Below are positions 35,258 through 45,848 of a DNA stretch of 64,000 nt, piece by piece (within the stretch, counting starts at the first letter, position 1; each line of letters begins with the position of its first letter). The notes beneath the pieces were generated by a model. It was not told the DNA's origin and did not search any database. It worked only from the letters and a program-made list of their open reading frames with translations. The stretch is from Ensifer sp. PDNC004 (lineage in GTDB: Bacteria > Pseudomonadota > Alphaproteobacteria > Rhizobiales > Rhizobiaceae), in assembly GCF_016919405.1 (NCBI RefSeq), contig NZ_CP070353.1, positions 1,674,001 to 1,738,000 of the forward strand, given 5' to 3'. Made by a program: the position numbers and the translations under genes.

Positions 35258-37567
35258 CTATTTGCGCTTCATCGCTTCCATCAGCGCCGCACCGAAGGCG
35301 CCCTGAGCCGGTTGCTGCGGCTTCTGCTGGCGCGGGGCCGGGCCACGATTGTTGTTGCCGCCCGGTGCGCCTGACCGTGGCTCGCGGCCCGTCTCGACGC
35401 CACCATCCTTGCGCATGGTGAGGCCGATCCGCTTGCGGGGAACATCGACCTCGGTGACACGAACGGTCACCACATCGCCGGCCTTAACCACCTCATGCGG
35501 ATCCTTGACGAAGCGATCCGCGAGCTGGGACACGTGCACGAGGCCGTCCTGGTGCACGCCGATATCGACGAAGGCGCCGAAGGCGGCGACATTGGTCACG
35601 GTGCCCTCGAGCTGCATGCCGATCTTCAAATCCTTGATGTCGTCGATACCGTCGGCAAAGGCCGCGGTCTTGAAGCTCGGGCGCGGGTCGCGGCCGGGCT
35701 TTTCCAGTTCCGCAAGGATGTCCTTAACCGTCGGCAAGCCGAAGCGCTCGTCGACGAAGACCTTCGGATCGAGGCTCTTCAGCGCGACGCTGTCGCCCAT
35801 CAACGCCCGGACGTCGCGACCACAGGCCGCAACGATCTTCTTGGCGACACCATAGGCCTCCGGATGGACCGAGGAGGCGTCGAGCGGCTCCTTGCCATTC
35901 GGAATGCGCAGGAAGCCCGCGCATTGTTCGAAGGTGCGAGCGCCAAGACGCGGCACGTTCAACAGTTCCTTGCGGCTCGCAAAGGGACCGGTCGCGTCGC
36001 GATGGGCGACAATCGCCTCGGCCGAGGATTTGCCGAGGCCGGACACACGGGCAAGCAGCGGAGCAGAAGCCGTGTTGACGTCGACACCAACGGCATTCAC
36101 CGCATCTTCCACCACAGCATCCAGCGAGCGGCTGAGCTTCGACTGGTCGACGTCGTGCTGGTACTGGCCAACACCGATCGACTTCGGCTCGATCTTCACG
36201 AGTTCGGCCAGCGGGTCCTGCAGGCGACGGGCGATCGAGACCGCGCCGCGCAGCGAAACGTCGAGGCCGGGGAACTCCAGGGCGGCGGTTTCGGACGCCG
36301 AATAAACCGAGGCGCCGGCCTCGGAGACGATGACCTTTGTCGGCTTCGGCGCCGGAAGCTGCGAGAGCATGTCGGCCACGAGCTTTTCGGTTTCGCGGCT
36401 GCCGGTGCCGTTGCCGATCGCGATCAGCTCCACCTTGTGCTTGCGGATCAGCGATGCGAGTTCGGCCTGGGTGCCGCGGACGTCGTTCTTCGGCGGGAAC
36501 GGGTACACGGTCGTCGTTTCGAGCAACTTGCCGGTGCCGTCGACGATGGCGACCTTGACGCCGGTGCGGATGCCCGGGTCGAGCCCCATCGTCGCCCGCG
36601 ATCCCGCAGGTGCCGCCAGCAGCAGATCCTTGAGGTTGCGGGCAAAAACGTGGATCGCCTCGTCCTCGGCGCGCTCGCGCAGTTCGCGCATGAGGTCGAG
36701 CGACAGCGACATGGAAAGCTTCACGCGCCAGGTCCAGCCGATCATCTCGGCAAGCCACTTGTCGCCCGGCAGGTGACCGCCAACATTGTAGGCGGCGGCG
36801 ATCATGCGCTCGACCGGCTTGACCGGCGAGGTATCGTCCTGGTCGACGACGATGTCGACGGAGAGCACCTCTTCGTTCCAGCCACGCAGCATGGCCAGCG
36901 CCCGGTGGCCCGGCGTCGTCGCCCAGCGCTCGGAATGATCGAAATAGTCGGAGAACTTGGCGCCCGCCTCCTGCTTGCCGTCGACGACCTTGGCGCGCAG
37001 GAAGGCGGCGCCCTTCATGTGGTTGCGCAGGCGGCCGAGCAGATCGGCATTCTCCGTCATGCCTTCGGCGATGATGTCGCGCGCACCGTCAAGCGCCGTC
37101 TTCACGTCGGCCACCTCAGCAGTCAGGAAGGCGGCGGCGCGGTCGGCAGGCGCGATCGAGCGATCGGCAAGGATCGCCTCTGCCAGAGGCCCGAGGCCAC
37201 GCTCGCGGGCGATCTCGGCCTTGGTCCGGCGCTTCGGCTTATAGGGCAGATAGATGTCTTCGAGTTCGGCCTTGGTTTCGACGGCGGCGATCTTGGCTTC
37301 GAGTTCGGCGGTCAGCTTGTCCTGGCCGCGGATCGATTCGAGAATCGATGCCCGACGCGCCTCGAGTTCGCGCAGATAGGTCAGCCGTTCCGCAAGCGTA
37401 CGCAGCTGCGTATCGTCGAGCCCGCCCGTCACTTCCTTGCGGTAACGTGCGATGAACGGAACCGTGGCCCCCTCGTCGAGCAGCTCGACCGCTGCAACGA
37501 CCTGCGAAGGTGTTGCCTTGATTTCGCTGGCGATGATGGCGGCGATGGGTTTTGCAGGGCTGGCCAT
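35258..37567 (-). CDS. tex: Tex-family RNA-binding transcription accessory protein
   Basis: This 769-aa cytosolic protein has the complete Tex order: N-terminal helical domain ([39 protein letters not shown]), YqgF-like RNase H fold ([17 protein letters not shown]), helix-hairpin-helix pair ([20 protein letters not shown]) and C-terminal S1 domain ([21 protein letters not shown]). The tail is Gly/Asn/Pro/Gln-rich and basic. The start at 37567 is set by [16 protein letters not shown]. Tex is widespread and linked to transcription and stress; the exact activity is not settled. It is transcribed alone. Confidence 0.96.
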   Translation of the reverse strand: MASPAKPIAAIIASEIKATPSQVVAAVELLDEGATVPFIARYRKEVTGGLDDTQLRTLAERLTYLRELEARRASILESIRGQDKLTAELEAKIAAVETKAELEDIYLPYKPKRRTKAEIARERGLGPLAEAILADRSIAPADRAAAFLTAEVADVKTALDGARDIIAEGMTENADLLGRLRNHMKGAAFLRAKVVDGKQEAGAKFSDYFDHSERWATTPGHRALAMLRGWNEEVLSVDIVVDQDDTSPVKPVERMIAAAYNVGGHLPGDKWLAEMIGWTWRVKLSMSLSLDLMRELRERAEDEAIHVFARNLKDLLLAAPAGSRATMGLDPGIRTGVKVAIVDGTGKLLETTTVYPFPPKNDVRGTQAELASLIRKHKVELIAIGNGTGSRETEKLVADMLSQLPAPKPTKVIVSEAGASVYSASETAALEFPGLDVSLRGAVSIARRLQDPLAELVKIEPKSIGVGQYQHDVDQSKLSRSLDAVVEDAVNAVGVDVNTASAPLLARVSGLGKSSAEAIVAHRDATGPFASRKELLNVPRLGARTFEQCAGFLRIPNGKEPLDASSVHPEAYGVAKKIVAACGRDVRALMGDSVALKSLDPKVFVDERFGLPTVKDILAELEKPGRDPRPSFKTAAFADGIDDIKDLKIGMQLEGTVTNVAAFGAFVDIGVHQDGLVHVSQLADRFVKDPHEVVKAGDVVTVRVTEVDVPRKRIGLTMRKDGGVETGREPRSGAPGGNNNRGPAPRQQKPQQPAQGAFGAALMEAMKRK

Positions 37568-37707
37568 ATGGGAATTCCGTCTTTGCTGTTTGGTCGGCGA
37601 CCATAAAGGCGCAGACCTTGAAGGCCAAGTGAAGGCCTTCCGCGGAAAACCGGAACTCCACAGAAGATGGATCGGCCGCCCCGCTTTCAGGCGGGACGGC
37701 CGATTGT

Positions 37708-39015
37708 TCAGCACGCCATGGCGGCAGGCTCGACATGCTCCCGCTCAGGCACGACGTCCCAGGTGTTGACGGGTTCGAGCGGTGGGCGGCGCTTTTCGAA
37801 CTCGATCAGTTGCCGCTCCCTCTCCTCGATATAGCCGCGCGAGGCCGGAACGGCACCGAGAGACGGCGAAATCTGCAGCTGGAAGATGAAGTGCTTGTCG
37901 TAGAGGAAGGCCGTCTCCGACGCAGCCAGATAGAACTCCCACATGCGGAAGAACCGCTCGTCGTAGAGCTTGATCGCCTCCTCGCGCCGGGCGACGAAGC
38001 GCTCGCGCCAGGCTTTCAGGGTCCAGGCGTAGTGCATCGGCAGGATTTCGACATCCTTCACCAGGAGCCGCGTGCGCTCGACGGAAGGCAAAACCTCCGA
38101 AATCGCCGGGATATAGCCGCCGGGAAAGATGTACTTCTCGATCCACGGATTGGTGGCCCAGGGCTTGTAGATCTGGCCGATCGAATGCAGCAGCATGACG
38201 CCGTCAGGCTTCAACAGCGCGTTCATCTTCTCGAAGAAGTTGCCGTAGTTGCCGATGCCAACATGCTCGAACATGCCGACGGAGACAATGCGGTCGAACT
38301 GCCGGCCTTGCAACGTGCGGTAGTCCTGCAGTTCGAAGCGGACCCGATCGGAGAGCCCGCGCCTGGCGGCGCGGTCACGCGAGACCTTCAGTTGCTCTTC
38401 GCTGAGCGTGATGCCGGTAACCTCAACGCCCGAAGATTCGGCCAGGTACATGGCCATGCCGCCCCAGCCGGAGCCGACCTCCAGCACCTTCTGGCCGGGC
38501 TCCAGCAGGAGCTTTGCCGCGATGTGCCGTTTCTTGGCGAGTTGGGCCGCGTCGAGCGATATTCCGCGCGGTTGAAAGTAGGCGCAGGAATATTGCCAGT
38601 CCTCGTCGAGGAACAGATTGAAGAGCTTGCGATCGAGATCGTAGTGATGGGCGACGTTGTGCCGGTTGCGGTTGACCGGCATGCGGCTCAGCATCTGCTG
38701 GCGCAACACATGCCAGAGGGCCGTCAACGTATTGGTCGCCGTTGCGGCGTTGTCGAGCCCGTTCCTCTTCACGATCGAGAGCACGTCAAATATATCGCCC
38801 TTCTCGATGACGACACGCCCGTCCATGTACATTTCACCGAAGCGAAGAGCGGGATCGCGAACGATCGCCGCCTCCGCCTCCGCATCGATGATGCGGATTG
38901 ATGCCGGCTTTCCACTGCCGTCACCCAGGATCACTTCTTCACCGGAAGAAAATACGACCGTCAGGTTACCGTTGCGCACCAGACGGCGAAGCAATGTCAA
39001 CAATGCTGCATTCAT
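37708..39015 (-). CDS. cfa: Cyclopropane-fatty-acyl-phospholipid synthase family protein
   Basis: This 435-aa SAM-dependent methyltransferase adds a methylene bridge to unsaturated acyl chains in membrane phospholipids. It shows the N-terminal lipid-associated domain, [20 protein letters not shown], then YSCAYF, the SAM motif [16 protein letters not shown] (near 195-210), and [11 protein letters not shown] with the bicarbonate-site Glu. Sinorhizobia carry more than one cfa paralogue, so the symbol marks the family and not which copy. The long leader (39016-39352) may contain stress-responsive promoter elements. Confidence 0.9.
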   Translation of the reverse strand: MNAALLTLLRRLVRNGNLTVVFSSGEEVILGDGSGKPASIRIIDAEAEAAIVRDPALRFGEMYMDGRVVIEKGDIFDVLSIVKRNGLDNAATATNTLTALWHVLRQQMLSRMPVNRNRHNVAHHYDLDRKLFNLFLDEDWQYSCAYFQPRGISLDAAQLAKKRHIAAKLLLEPGQKVLEVGSGWGGMAMYLAESSGVEVTGITLSEEQLKVSRDRAARRGLSDRVRFELQDYRTLQGRQFDRIVSVGMFEHVGIGNYGNFFEKMNALLKPDGVMLLHSIGQIYKPWATNPWIEKYIFPGGYIPAISEVLPSVERTRLLVKDVEILPMHYAWTLKAWRERFVARREEAIKLYDERFFRMWEFYLAASETAFLYDKHFIFQLQISPSLGAVPASRGYIEERERQLIEFEKRRPPLEPVNTWDVVPEREHVEPAAMAC

Positions 39016-39352
39016 ATCCCACCCCTAGCAGACCTACAGAACGTGTCCTGGTGCATGAGAGATGCGAAGGATCGGCTCGTTCGGGGCTTCAGGAGTGGTT
39101 GCGCGGGGCGCATCGGGAACAGGCGCCAGCGCGTCCGGAAGCAGCGAGAACCGGCACGGGCGTAGCCTCACGCGTATCCGGCGGGACACATCTGGCTCCT
39201 CTTCGGTGCCGCGCCGAGAATTCGTCAGGCCGCCGCCATCGGGCTCTTATCCATCAGAACTCAAATTAAGGTAGGAGGCTTCGATCGATTGGCAATGGGT
39301 TCTTTATGGCCCCTCATAAATATGTTTCCTTAGCAAATGCTGAGAAACAAAC
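39016..39352. other. Intergenic region between cfa and the ECM4-like gene
   Basis: This 337-bp stretch has no supported gene. The right third (39245-39352) is AT-rich compared with the rest and could hold the cfa promoter; no clear hairpin or sigma motif was recognised. Confidence 0.55.
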
Positions 39353-40351
39353 CTAGATTTCAGCGACGCCTAGACCGGGCAGACGCGCGCGGTCATGGGG
39401 TCGGTCGAAGTCGAGCAGCGGGCCTGCAGGCACGATGCGCGTCGGATTGATGTGGGCAATGCCGTAGTAGCCGCGCTTGATATGGTCGATGCGCACGCTC
39501 TCGCGGATGCCTGGCCACTGGTAGATTTCGCGCAAATAGTTCGACAGCGCCGGATAGTCCTCGATCCGGCGGATGTTGCATTTGAATGCGCCGTGATAGG
39601 CCGCGTCGAAGCGAACCAGGGTGACGAAGAGGCGAATGTCGGCCTCGGTCAGGTGCTCGCCGGCAAGATAACGGTTCTCCGCAAGGTAAGCTTCCAGTTC
39701 GTCGAGCATGCCGAACAGGCTTGCCACCGCCTCCTCATAGGCGCCCTGCGTCTTGGCGAAGCCGGAGCGATAGACGCCATTGTTGACACGCTCGTAAATC
39801 GGGCCGTTCCAGCGGTCGATCTCGGCACGCAGCGCCTCGGGGTAGAAGTCGAGCCGGTTGCCGGTGAGCCCATTGAAGGCCGAGTTCAAGATGCGGATGA
39901 TATCGGCGGACTCGTTGTTGACGATCCGCCCTTCGCGCATGTCCCAGAGCACCGGAACAGAGACCTTCCCGGTGTAGGTCGGGTCGCTCGCCACATAGAG
40001 TTCGTGATGGAAGCGGATCTTGCCGACACGCGCGCCGGCATCAACGGGTTCGTCATAAACCCAGCCGTCTTCGCCGAGTTCCGGATTGGAAACCGTCAGA
40101 CCGACAATGTCCTGCAAGCCCTTGAGATTGCGGAGGGCGATCGTGCGCGAGGCCCAGGGGCAAAGATAGGAAACGAACAGGCGGTAGCGCCCGGCCTCGG
40201 CCGGCAAGGCTTCCTGCCCGTCCGGGCCCGGCCTGCCATCCGGCGTGATCCAGCGGTGAAACCGCGTCGGCTCGCGGTGGAACGCGCCGCCCTTCATCTC
40301 GCTCGCCGCAACGTCGCCCTTGACCCATTTTCCTTCGACAAGTTGCGGCAT
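39353..40351 (-). CDS. Glutathionyl-hydroquinone reductase-like (ECM4/YqjG) protein
   Basis: This 332-aa Xi/omega-type glutathione transferase has an active-site Cys64 in SYLCPWASRTIALRN, a VPVLWDMREGRIVNNESADI cis-Pro/Ser glutathione-binding region and a C-terminal helical domain (ADIRLFVTLVRFDAAYHGAFKCN). The family reduces glutathionyl-hydroquinones, freeing hydroquinone and oxidised glutathione. The start at 40351 has AGGAG 8 bases upstream. It is divergent from the glycerophosphodiesterase gene. Confidence 0.92.
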   Translation of the reverse strand: MPQLVEGKWVKGDVAASEMKGGAFHREPTRFHRWITPDGRPGPDGQEALPAEAGRYRLFVSYLCPWASRTIALRNLKGLQDIVGLTVSNPELGEDGWVYDEPVDAGARVGKIRFHHELYVASDPTYTGKVSVPVLWDMREGRIVNNESADIIRILNSAFNGLTGNRLDFYPEALRAEIDRWNGPIYERVNNGVYRSGFAKTQGAYEEAVASLFGMLDELEAYLAENRYLAGEHLTEADIRLFVTLVRFDAAYHGAFKCNIRRIEDYPALSNYLREIYQWPGIRESVRIDHIKRGYYGIAHINPTRIVPAGPLLDFDRPHDRARLPGLGVAEI

Positions 40352-40531
40352 CTCACTTCTCCTGGATCGCACGTCAGTGACGGCTACCTCTCACGGGCCC
40401 CGGCTCACGGTCAATCGCGCGCGCGGGTGACACATTGTTCGCAATCAGCGACACGCACGCACGCGATACGTGTAAAGCAACATCGTCGCGCCACAATGTC
40501 GGGCAATCCCGATTCACAGAGGAGAATCAGG

Positions 40532-41521
40532 ATGAAGAAAGCGCTTGCCATTTTCGGGCTGTTTGTCGCGGTCGTGTGGTTGATGAACACATCGTTGTTC
40601 ATCGCGCCGCCGGCGGGTGCCGCAAAGCTGCTTGCCCACCGGGGCATGCATCAAACCTATCCGAAGGAGAATGTCGGCAGGGACACGTGTACGGCGACGA
40701 TCATCAGGACGCCGGAGCATCCCTATCTCGAAAACACGATTGCCTCGATGCAGGCGGCCTTCGAGGCCGGCGCCGATGTCGTCGAACTCGACGTGCATCT
40801 GACGCCCGACAGACAGTTCGCCGTCTTCCACGACTGGACGCTCGATTGCCGGACAGAGGCCAAGGGCGTGACCGAGGAAACGCCGATGGCGACGCTGAAG
40901 TCCCTCGACATCGGCTACGGCTATACGGCCGATGGCGGCAAGACCTTCCCCTTCCGCGGCAAGGGCGTCGGCCAGATGCCGACGCTCGAGGAGGTGCTGG
41001 CCGCCCTGCCCGACCGCAAGTTCCTGATCAACTTCAAGAGCCGGCGCGCCGAAGAAGGCGCTGAACTCGCAACGCGCGTCGAGGCGCAACCGCAATGGCG
41101 GGAGGCCGTTTTCGGCGTTTACGGCGGCGAAGAGCCGACCCGCGAGACGCTTAAACGCCTGGAGGGCATGCGCGGTTACGACCGGACGTCGACGAAGGCA
41201 TGCCTGACGCAGTATTTCGGCTACGGCTGGACCGGCATCGTCCCGGACGCGTGCAAGAACACCCTCGTCGCCGTACCGGGAAACTATGCGCCGTTTCTTT
41301 GGGGCTGGCCCGACCGCTTTGCTGCGCGGATGAAGGCGGCCGGAAGCGAGATCATCTTGCTCGGCCCCTTTGACCGTGGCGACTCCACCACCGGCATCGA
41401 CACGATGCAGGATCTGGAAATGGTACCGCCAGGGTTCTCCGGCTACATCTGGACCAACCGGATCGAGATGATCGGCCCGGCGCTCGCAAAGCGGCAAGTC
41501 GCCGACGCCGGTACGAACTGA
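40532..41521 (+). CDS. Glycerophosphodiester phosphodiesterase family protein
   Basis: This 329-aa protein has an N-terminal membrane anchor or signal (AIFGLFVAVVWLMNTSLFIA) and a GDPD TIM barrel: LLAHRGMHQ (His36, Arg37), NTIASMQAAFEAGADVVELD (metal Glu/Asp) and FAVFHDWTLDC (second His). The family cleaves glycerophosphodiesters to glycerol-3-phosphate and an alcohol. Four to five cysteines in the exported part (for example RDTCTATII) may form disulfides. The start has GAGGAG 9 bases upstream. No clear Pho box was seen, unlike phoX. Confidence 0.9.
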   Translation: MKKALAIFGLFVAVVWLMNTSLFIAPPAGAAKLLAHRGMHQTYPKENVGRDTCTATIIRTPEHPYLENTIASMQAAFEAGADVVELDVHLTPDRQFAVFHDWTLDCRTEAKGVTEETPMATLKSLDIGYGYTADGGKTFPFRGKGVGQMPTLEEVLAALPDRKFLINFKSRRAEEGAELATRVEAQPQWREAVFGVYGGEEPTRETLKRLEGMRGYDRTSTKACLTQYFGYGWTGIVPDACKNTLVAVPGNYAPFLWGWPDRFAARMKAAGSEIILLGPFDRGDSTTGIDTMQDLEMVPPGFSGYIWTNRIEMIGPALAKRQVADAGTN

Positions 41522-41623
41522 CGCGGGCGGCCGGCTTGCCTGCGGCGAGCTTCGACCCTATGGCTTTGAGCAACCGTCGACGCTGGCCGCAACGGCGGTC
41601 TCAATCCCGCGGAAGGCAAGCAC

Positions 41624-42052
41624 ATGAACGTCACGATCTACCACAACCCCGCCTGCGGCACCTCACGCAACACGCTGGCGATGATCCGCAACGCCGGTAT
41701 CGAGCCGACGGTGATCGAGTATCTGCAGGCGCCGCCGTCTCGGCAGGCGCTGGAAAAGATGATTGCCGATGCCGGCCTGACGGTGCGTGACGCTCTTCGC
41801 GAGAAAGGCACACCCTACGCGGAGCTTGGGCTCGGCGACCCCACGGTCAGCGACGAACGGCTGCTCGAAGCGATGATGGCGCACCCGATCCTTATCACCC
41901 CCCCCTTCGTCGTCACCCCGATCGGCACGCGGCTCTGCCGCCCGTCCGAACGGGTGCTCGACATCCTGCCCGACACGCACAAGGGCCCGTTCTCGAAGGA
42001 GGACGGCGAAACGGTTCTCGATGCGAATGGAAAGCGCATTTCAGGCGCTTGA
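41624..42052 (+). CDS. arsC: Arsenate reductase (ArsC, glutaredoxin type)
   Basis: This 142-aa thioredoxin-fold protein has the active Cys11 in YHNPACGTSRNTL and the ArsC-specific ITPPFVVTPIGTRLCRP near residue 90-106. It would reduce arsenate to arsenite using glutathione/glutaredoxin. There is no arsB or ars-type ArsR beside it; the ArsR at 31815 is not of the arsenic type. It could be a housekeeping ArsC/Spx-like paralogue. It lies 102 bp after the GDPD gene. Confidence 0.9.
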   Translation: MNVTIYHNPACGTSRNTLAMIRNAGIEPTVIEYLQAPPSRQALEKMIADAGLTVRDALREKGTPYAELGLGDPTVSDERLLEAMMAHPILITPPFVVTPIGTRLCRPSERVLDILPDTHKGPFSKEDGETVLDANGKRISGA

Positions 42053-42076
42053 GCCCACCTGGGCGGTGAGCGGCAC

Positions 42077-42098
42077 GGCACCCGTTTCAACGGGTGCC
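42077..42098. terminator. Perfect hairpin between convergent arsC and era
   Basis: The 10-bp stem GGCACCCGTT/AACGGGTGCC has a 2-base loop and lies between two convergent gene ends. Neither side carries a long T tract (the right flank is GAAAAATA), so it may act as a weak bidirectional terminator or 3'-end barrier. Confidence 0.45.
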
Positions 42099-42132
42099 GA
42101 AAAATATCACACCAGACGGTGTGCGCGCGGCC

Positions 42133-43062
42133 TCATCGCGGGAATTCCAGGCCCATTTCGCGGAAGCGCTCAGGGTCGTCGCCCCAGTTCTCGCGCACCT
42201 TGACGAACAGGAACAGGTGCACCGGCTGCTCGAGGATCTCGGAGATCTCCTTGCGCGATGCGGTCGAGATCGCCTTGATCGCGTCACCGCCCTTGCCAAG
42301 CGCAATCTTCTTCTGGCTCTCGCGCTCGACATAGATCACCTGCTCGATGCGCACCGAGCCGTCCTTGCGCTCTTCCCACTTCTCGGTCTCGACATGCGAG
42401 GCGTAGGGAAGCTCCTGGTGCAGACGCAGGAAGAGCTTTTCGCGGGTGATTTCAGCGGCGAGCTGGCGCATCGGCAGATCGGAAATCTGGTCTTCCGGAT
42501 AGTACCAGGGGCCTTCCGGCAGCGTCTCGGCCAGGTAATCCATCAGATCCTTGCAGCCCGAGCCGTTCAGCGCCGAGATCATGAAGGTGCGCTCGAACTT
42601 GATCGTCTCGTTGGCGGCAGCCGCCAGCTTCAAAAGGTCTTCGGGACGCACCTGGTCGATCTTGTTCAGCACCAGGATCTTCGGCTGGTGCACTTCCTTG
42701 AGGCCCTCGAGGATCGCTTCCGCATCGCCCTTCAGGCCGCGTTCGCTGTCGATCAGGAACATGATCACGTCCGCATCCTTGGCGCCGCCCCAGGCGGTCG
42801 TGACCATGGCGCGGTCGAGCCGGCGGCGCGGCTTGAAGATGCCGGGCGTGTCCATGAAAACGATCTGGGCGTTGTCATGAATGGCGATGCCACGCACGAT
42901 CGCGCGCGTCGTCTGCACCTTGTGGCTGACGATCGAAACCTTGGCGCCGACGAGGCGGTTGACCAGGGTCGACTTGCCGGCGTTGGTCGCGCCGATCATC
43001 GCCACGAAGCCCGAGTGGGTCGGCGCGCCTTCGGCGGCCGTATCTTTTTCCATGTCCGTCAT
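42133..43062 (-). CDS. era: GTPase Era
   Basis: This GTPase of about 309 aa helps 16S rRNA maturation and 30S assembly. The G1 loop is GATNAGKST (residues 24-32), G3 is DTPG in VFMDTPGIFKPRRRL, G4 is NKID, and the C-terminal KH domain contains LGKGGDAIKAISTASRKEI. Three starts are possible: 43098, overlapping the rnc end, 43062 and 43053. I use 43062, just after the rnc stop. It is the last gene of lepB-rnc-era. Thr in place of the usual Pro in the G1 loop is a minor variant. Confidence 0.95.
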   Translation of the reverse strand: MTDMEKDTAAEGAPTHSGFVAMIGATNAGKSTLVNRLVGAKVSIVSHKVQTTRAIVRGIAIHDNAQIVFMDTPGIFKPRRRLDRAMVTTAWGGAKDADVIMFLIDSERGLKGDAEAILEGLKEVHQPKILVLNKIDQVRPEDLLKLAAAANETIKFERTFMISALNGSGCKDLMDYLAETLPEGPWYYPEDQISDLPMRQLAAEITREKLFLRLHQELPYASHVETEKWEERKDGSVRIEQVIYVERESQKKIALGKGGDAIKAISTASRKEISEILEQPVHLFLFVKVRENWGDDPERFREMGLEFPR

Positions 43063-43070
43063 GTTTTCCG

Positions 43071-43790
43071 TCAATTTCCGGCAGAACTCTTCCGCCATAC
43101 GCCTTCGCGTTCCAACAATTTCGTCGCGGCTACCTGTTCGGCTCCGCGCTTGGATCTGTCCGTTCCGGTCTCCGGCGCGACACCCGTGACTTCGACGGTT
43201 ACCGTGAAGCGGGGGTCGTGGTCAGGGCCGGAACGCTCATCCGTCCGGTAGGCTGGCGCGATGCCGAACTTGGCATGCGCCCATTCCTGCAATTCGGTCT
43301 TTGCATCGCGGCGAGCCCCATCGGCGCGCACTGCGCGATCCTTCCAATGGCGCAGCACGAAGCCGCGGGCAGCTTCGAGACCGCCATCGAGATAAATGGC
43401 GGCGATCAGCGACTCTACCACATCCGCCCTTACATTCATCATCGCCTTGCCGGTTATCTTCTTGACGTCCGAGCCGGTGCGGATGAATTGGTGCAGCTCC
43501 AGGTCGTCGGCGACCTTCGCGCAGCTTTCGGCGCTGACGAGCTGGTTCAGCCGGACCGAAAGCTCGCCCTCATTGGCATCGCGAAAGGTCTGGAACAGAA
43601 GTTCCGCCACGCAAAGCCCGAGTACCCGGTCGCCCAGGAATTCGAGGCGCTGATAGTTCGAACCCTTGGCGCTTCGCGCGCTGGAATGGGTGAGCGCCCG
43701 GTCAAGGCGCTCCTTCTCCGCGAACTGATAACCGATCACGGCCTCAAGCTTTACCCGATCCTCCGCGCCCAGCGACCGCGACTTCATCAT
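43071..43790 (-). CDS. rnc: Ribonuclease III
   Basis: This 239-aa double-strand-specific RNase processes rRNA and regulatory duplexes. The signature is YQRLEFLGDRVLGL with catalytic acidic residues, and the second acidic cluster is in DVVESLIAAIYLDGG. A C-terminal dsRNA-binding domain follows (AKTELQEWAHAKFGIAPAY...). The start ATG at 43790 overlaps the lepB stop (ATGA), so translation is coupled. An open frame reaching 43841 lies inside lepB and is not used. Confidence 0.96.
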   Translation of the reverse strand: MMKSRSLGAEDRVKLEAVIGYQFAEKERLDRALTHSSARSAKGSNYQRLEFLGDRVLGLCVAELLFQTFRDANEGELSVRLNQLVSAESCAKVADDLELHQFIRTGSDVKKITGKAMMNVRADVVESLIAAIYLDGGLEAARGFVLRHWKDRAVRADGARRDAKTELQEWAHAKFGIAPAYRTDERSGPDHDPRFTVTVEVTGVAPETGTDRSKRGAEQVAATKLLEREGVWRKSSAGN

Positions 43791-44530
43791 TCGACCGCCT
43801 TGAACAGACGGTCGTAGCGCAGGTTCGTCGGCCACTTCCACACTTCGCGGAACGACGTGTCGTGACCCAGCGAGAAGAAGATCATGGTGGCGCGGCCGAC
43901 GAGGTTTTCGGCAGGCACGAAGCCGACGTCGAAGCGGCTGTCGGCCGAGTTGTCGCGGTTGTCGCCCATCATGAAGTAATGGCCGGCGGGCACGATGAAC
44001 TCGCGGGTGTTGTCGCCGCGTGCATCCGGGAACTGGTCAAGCGTGTCATAGGAGACGCCATTGTCCATCGTTTCGCGGAAAACCGGAACGTCGGCGCCGG
44101 TGTCATATTGGTCGTCGGCGCGGAAACCGCCATCCGGCGTGCGCTCGACCGGCTTGTCGTTGATGTAGAGAATGCTGTTGCGCACCTGGATGCGGTCGCC
44201 CGGAAGGCCGACGAGGCGCTTGATGTAGTCGATATCCGGGTTCGGCGGGAAGCGGAAGACGACGATATCGCCACGCTTCGGCTCACTTGCGAAGATGCGG
44301 CCGGAGAACAGGTCGGGCGAAAGCGGCAGCGAATACTTGGAGAAGCCGTAGGCGAACTTGTTGACGAAGATGTAGTCGCCAACCAGCAGCGTCGGCATCA
44401 TCGAGCCGGACGGAATGGTGAAGGGCTGAAAGAGAACCGTACGGATGACCAAAGCCAGGAGCAACGCCTGGATGACGACCTTCACGTTCTCCCAGAGGCC
44501 GCTCTGCTTCGCTTCTGTCTTTTCTGCCAC
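43787..44530 (-). CDS. lepB: Signal peptidase I
   Basis: This 247-aa inner-membrane serine protease removes signal peptides. One N-terminal transmembrane segment (VVIQALLLALVIRTVLF) precedes catalytic Ser43 in FTIPSGSMMPTLLVGD. The general-base Lys104 is in DYIKRLVGLPGDRI, and the conserved box GHYFMMGDNRDNSADSR follows. The GTG at 44530 is preferred because AAGGA stands upstream; an ATG at 44551 has no ribosome site. It is coupled to rnc and follows acpS by 160 bp, the usual alphaproteobacterial order. Confidence 0.95.
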   Translation of the reverse strand: MAEKTEAKQSGLWENVKVVIQALLLALVIRTVLFQPFTIPSGSMMPTLLVGDYIFVNKFAYGFSKYSLPLSPDLFSGRIFASEPKRGDIVVFRFPPNPDIDYIKRLVGLPGDRIQVRNSILYINDKPVERTPDGGFRADDQYDTGADVPVFRETMDNGVSYDTLDQFPDARGDNTREFIVPAGHYFMMGDNRDNSADSRFDVGFVPAENLVGRATMIFFSLGHDTSFREVWKWPTNLRYDRLFKAVE

Positions 44531-44690
44531 GCTACTGTGTTCCTTTATCATCGCAACGCCCGCGCGGGGCTTGCTCTCAACTTTTGTCCGGACTCTCGGT
44601 CCGGCTTTGGACTGCGCGCAATCCCGGTCTCATATGCTGCAAACCGCCGCCCCTTCAATTGGTCAGGGCCGGTTTTTCCAGCGGAATGCT

Positions 44691-45110
44691 CTAAACCGTT
44701 CCCTCAATCGGGGCAACGGGCAGCGCCTCGATAATCACGAAGGCCTGGGCCAGGGGGAAATCGTCGGTAATCGTCAGATGGATGGCGGCGCGATGATGCG
44801 GCGGCAGCATCTGCTCCAGACGCGCTGCGGCACCTCCGGTCAGGTTCATCGTCGGCTTGCCGCCCGGCAAATTGATGACGCCCATGTCTTTCCAGAAGAC
44901 GCCTTGCGCGAGGCCCGTGCCGAGCGCCTTCGAACAGGCTTCCTTGGCGGCGAAGCGCTTGGCGTAAGATGCCGCGCGGTTCTTCCGCCCTTCGGACTTG
45001 GCGATCTCGATCTCGGTGAAACAGCGCTGAACGAAGCGTTCGCCGAAGCGGGAAAGCGAGTTTTCGATCCGTCTGATATCGATCAGATCGCTGCCTATGC
45101 CTATGATCAT
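44691..45110 (-). CDS. acpS: Holo-[acyl-carrier-protein] synthase
   Basis: This 139-aa phosphopantetheinyl transferase activates acyl carrier protein. The motif [14 protein letters not shown] carries the Mg-binding Asp8, and [15 protein letters not shown] carries the second metal ligand Glu. The ATG at 45110 overlaps the DUF2062 stop (ATGA) and starts the conserved region, so the 49-codon upstream extension is rejected. It sits in an acpS-lepB-rnc-era string. Confidence 0.95.
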   Translation of the reverse strand: MIIGIGSDLIDIRRIENSLSRFGERFVQRCFTEIEIAKSEGRKNRAASYAKRFAAKEACSKALGTGLAQGVFWKDMGVINLPGGKPTMNLTGGAAARLEQMLPPHHRAAIHLTITDDFPLAQAFVIIEALPVAPIEGTV

Positions 45111-45661
45111 GAAGAGGATCCGAGCTCTTTGGTGCGTGCCCGGCGGCGCTTTTGAAAGAGCCGGGCCGCCTGGTAAGCCCCAATGTAGGAAAGAAGGGCG
45201 CCGCCTGCCGCGAGCGGCAACGAGCCCACCAGCATCGGCTTGAACACCGGACCCCAAAGAGCCGGAAGGTCGAGGTGCTCCACCATGCGCATGACGTCGG
45301 CCGAGCTTGCGGCGTGCGCGCTCTCGACACCGAGGATCGCCGTCCCAAGTTCGTAGGACGCCGTCAGGATCATCGGGATCGTCACGGGATTGGCGAGCGC
45401 TGTCGTGATCGCGGCCGCGACGAGATTACCGGAGAACAGGAAAGCGAGCGCAACGGCGATAATGATGTGCAGGCCGAAAAATGGCGTGAAGGACGAAGCG
45501 GCACCCGCCGCCACGCCGACGGCGATCGAATGCGGTGTCGATGAAAGGCGCAACACGCGCAGCGTCACATAACGCAGGCCGCGCGCAAACCCTTTGCGCG
45601 GCCAAAAGATGGACCGCAGCCTTTCGGAAATCGTAACCGGTTTTCTGCGCCTGAATAACAT
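45107..45661 (-). CDS. DUF2062 membrane protein
   Basis: This 184-aa inner-membrane protein has three to four hydrophobic segments and the DUF2062 core [22 protein letters not shown] followed by ANPVTIPMI. The N-terminal 30 residues and the C-terminal tail ([12 protein letters not shown]) are basic and probably cytoplasmic. The function of DUF2062 is unknown. Its stop overlaps the acpS start, a coupling that suggests a link with lipid or envelope synthesis. Confidence 0.9.
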   Translation of the reverse strand: MLFRRRKPVTISERLRSIFWPRKGFARGLRYVTLRVLRLSSTPHSIAVGVAAGAASSFTPFFGLHIIIAVALAFLFSGNLVAAAITTALANPVTIPMILTASYELGTAILGVESAHAASSADVMRMVEHLDLPALWGPVFKPMLVGSLPLAAGGALLSYIGAYQAARLFQKRRRARTKELGSSS

Positions 45662-45848
45662 TATGCCGTCATGACCGCGTCTTTAAGCCGTCAGCCGGCA
45701 CAAGACCGCGCGTCCGCCTGTTTGCTGGCCGCAAGATAGGCGTCCTGCCTGTCGCTTGCAACCCGCCCAGGCGCCGCGCGCATGTCGCAGGCGAGCCATC
45801 CGGCGAACGCATGGCTCAGCATCCCGCCAGAAGACGGACGCAGCGGGC

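Noticed and set aside
41624..42052. Arsenic resistance operon
   Set aside because: Only an ArsC-family gene is present; no arsenite pump or ars-type regulator adjoins, and the ArsR at 31815 lacks the metal-binding motif.
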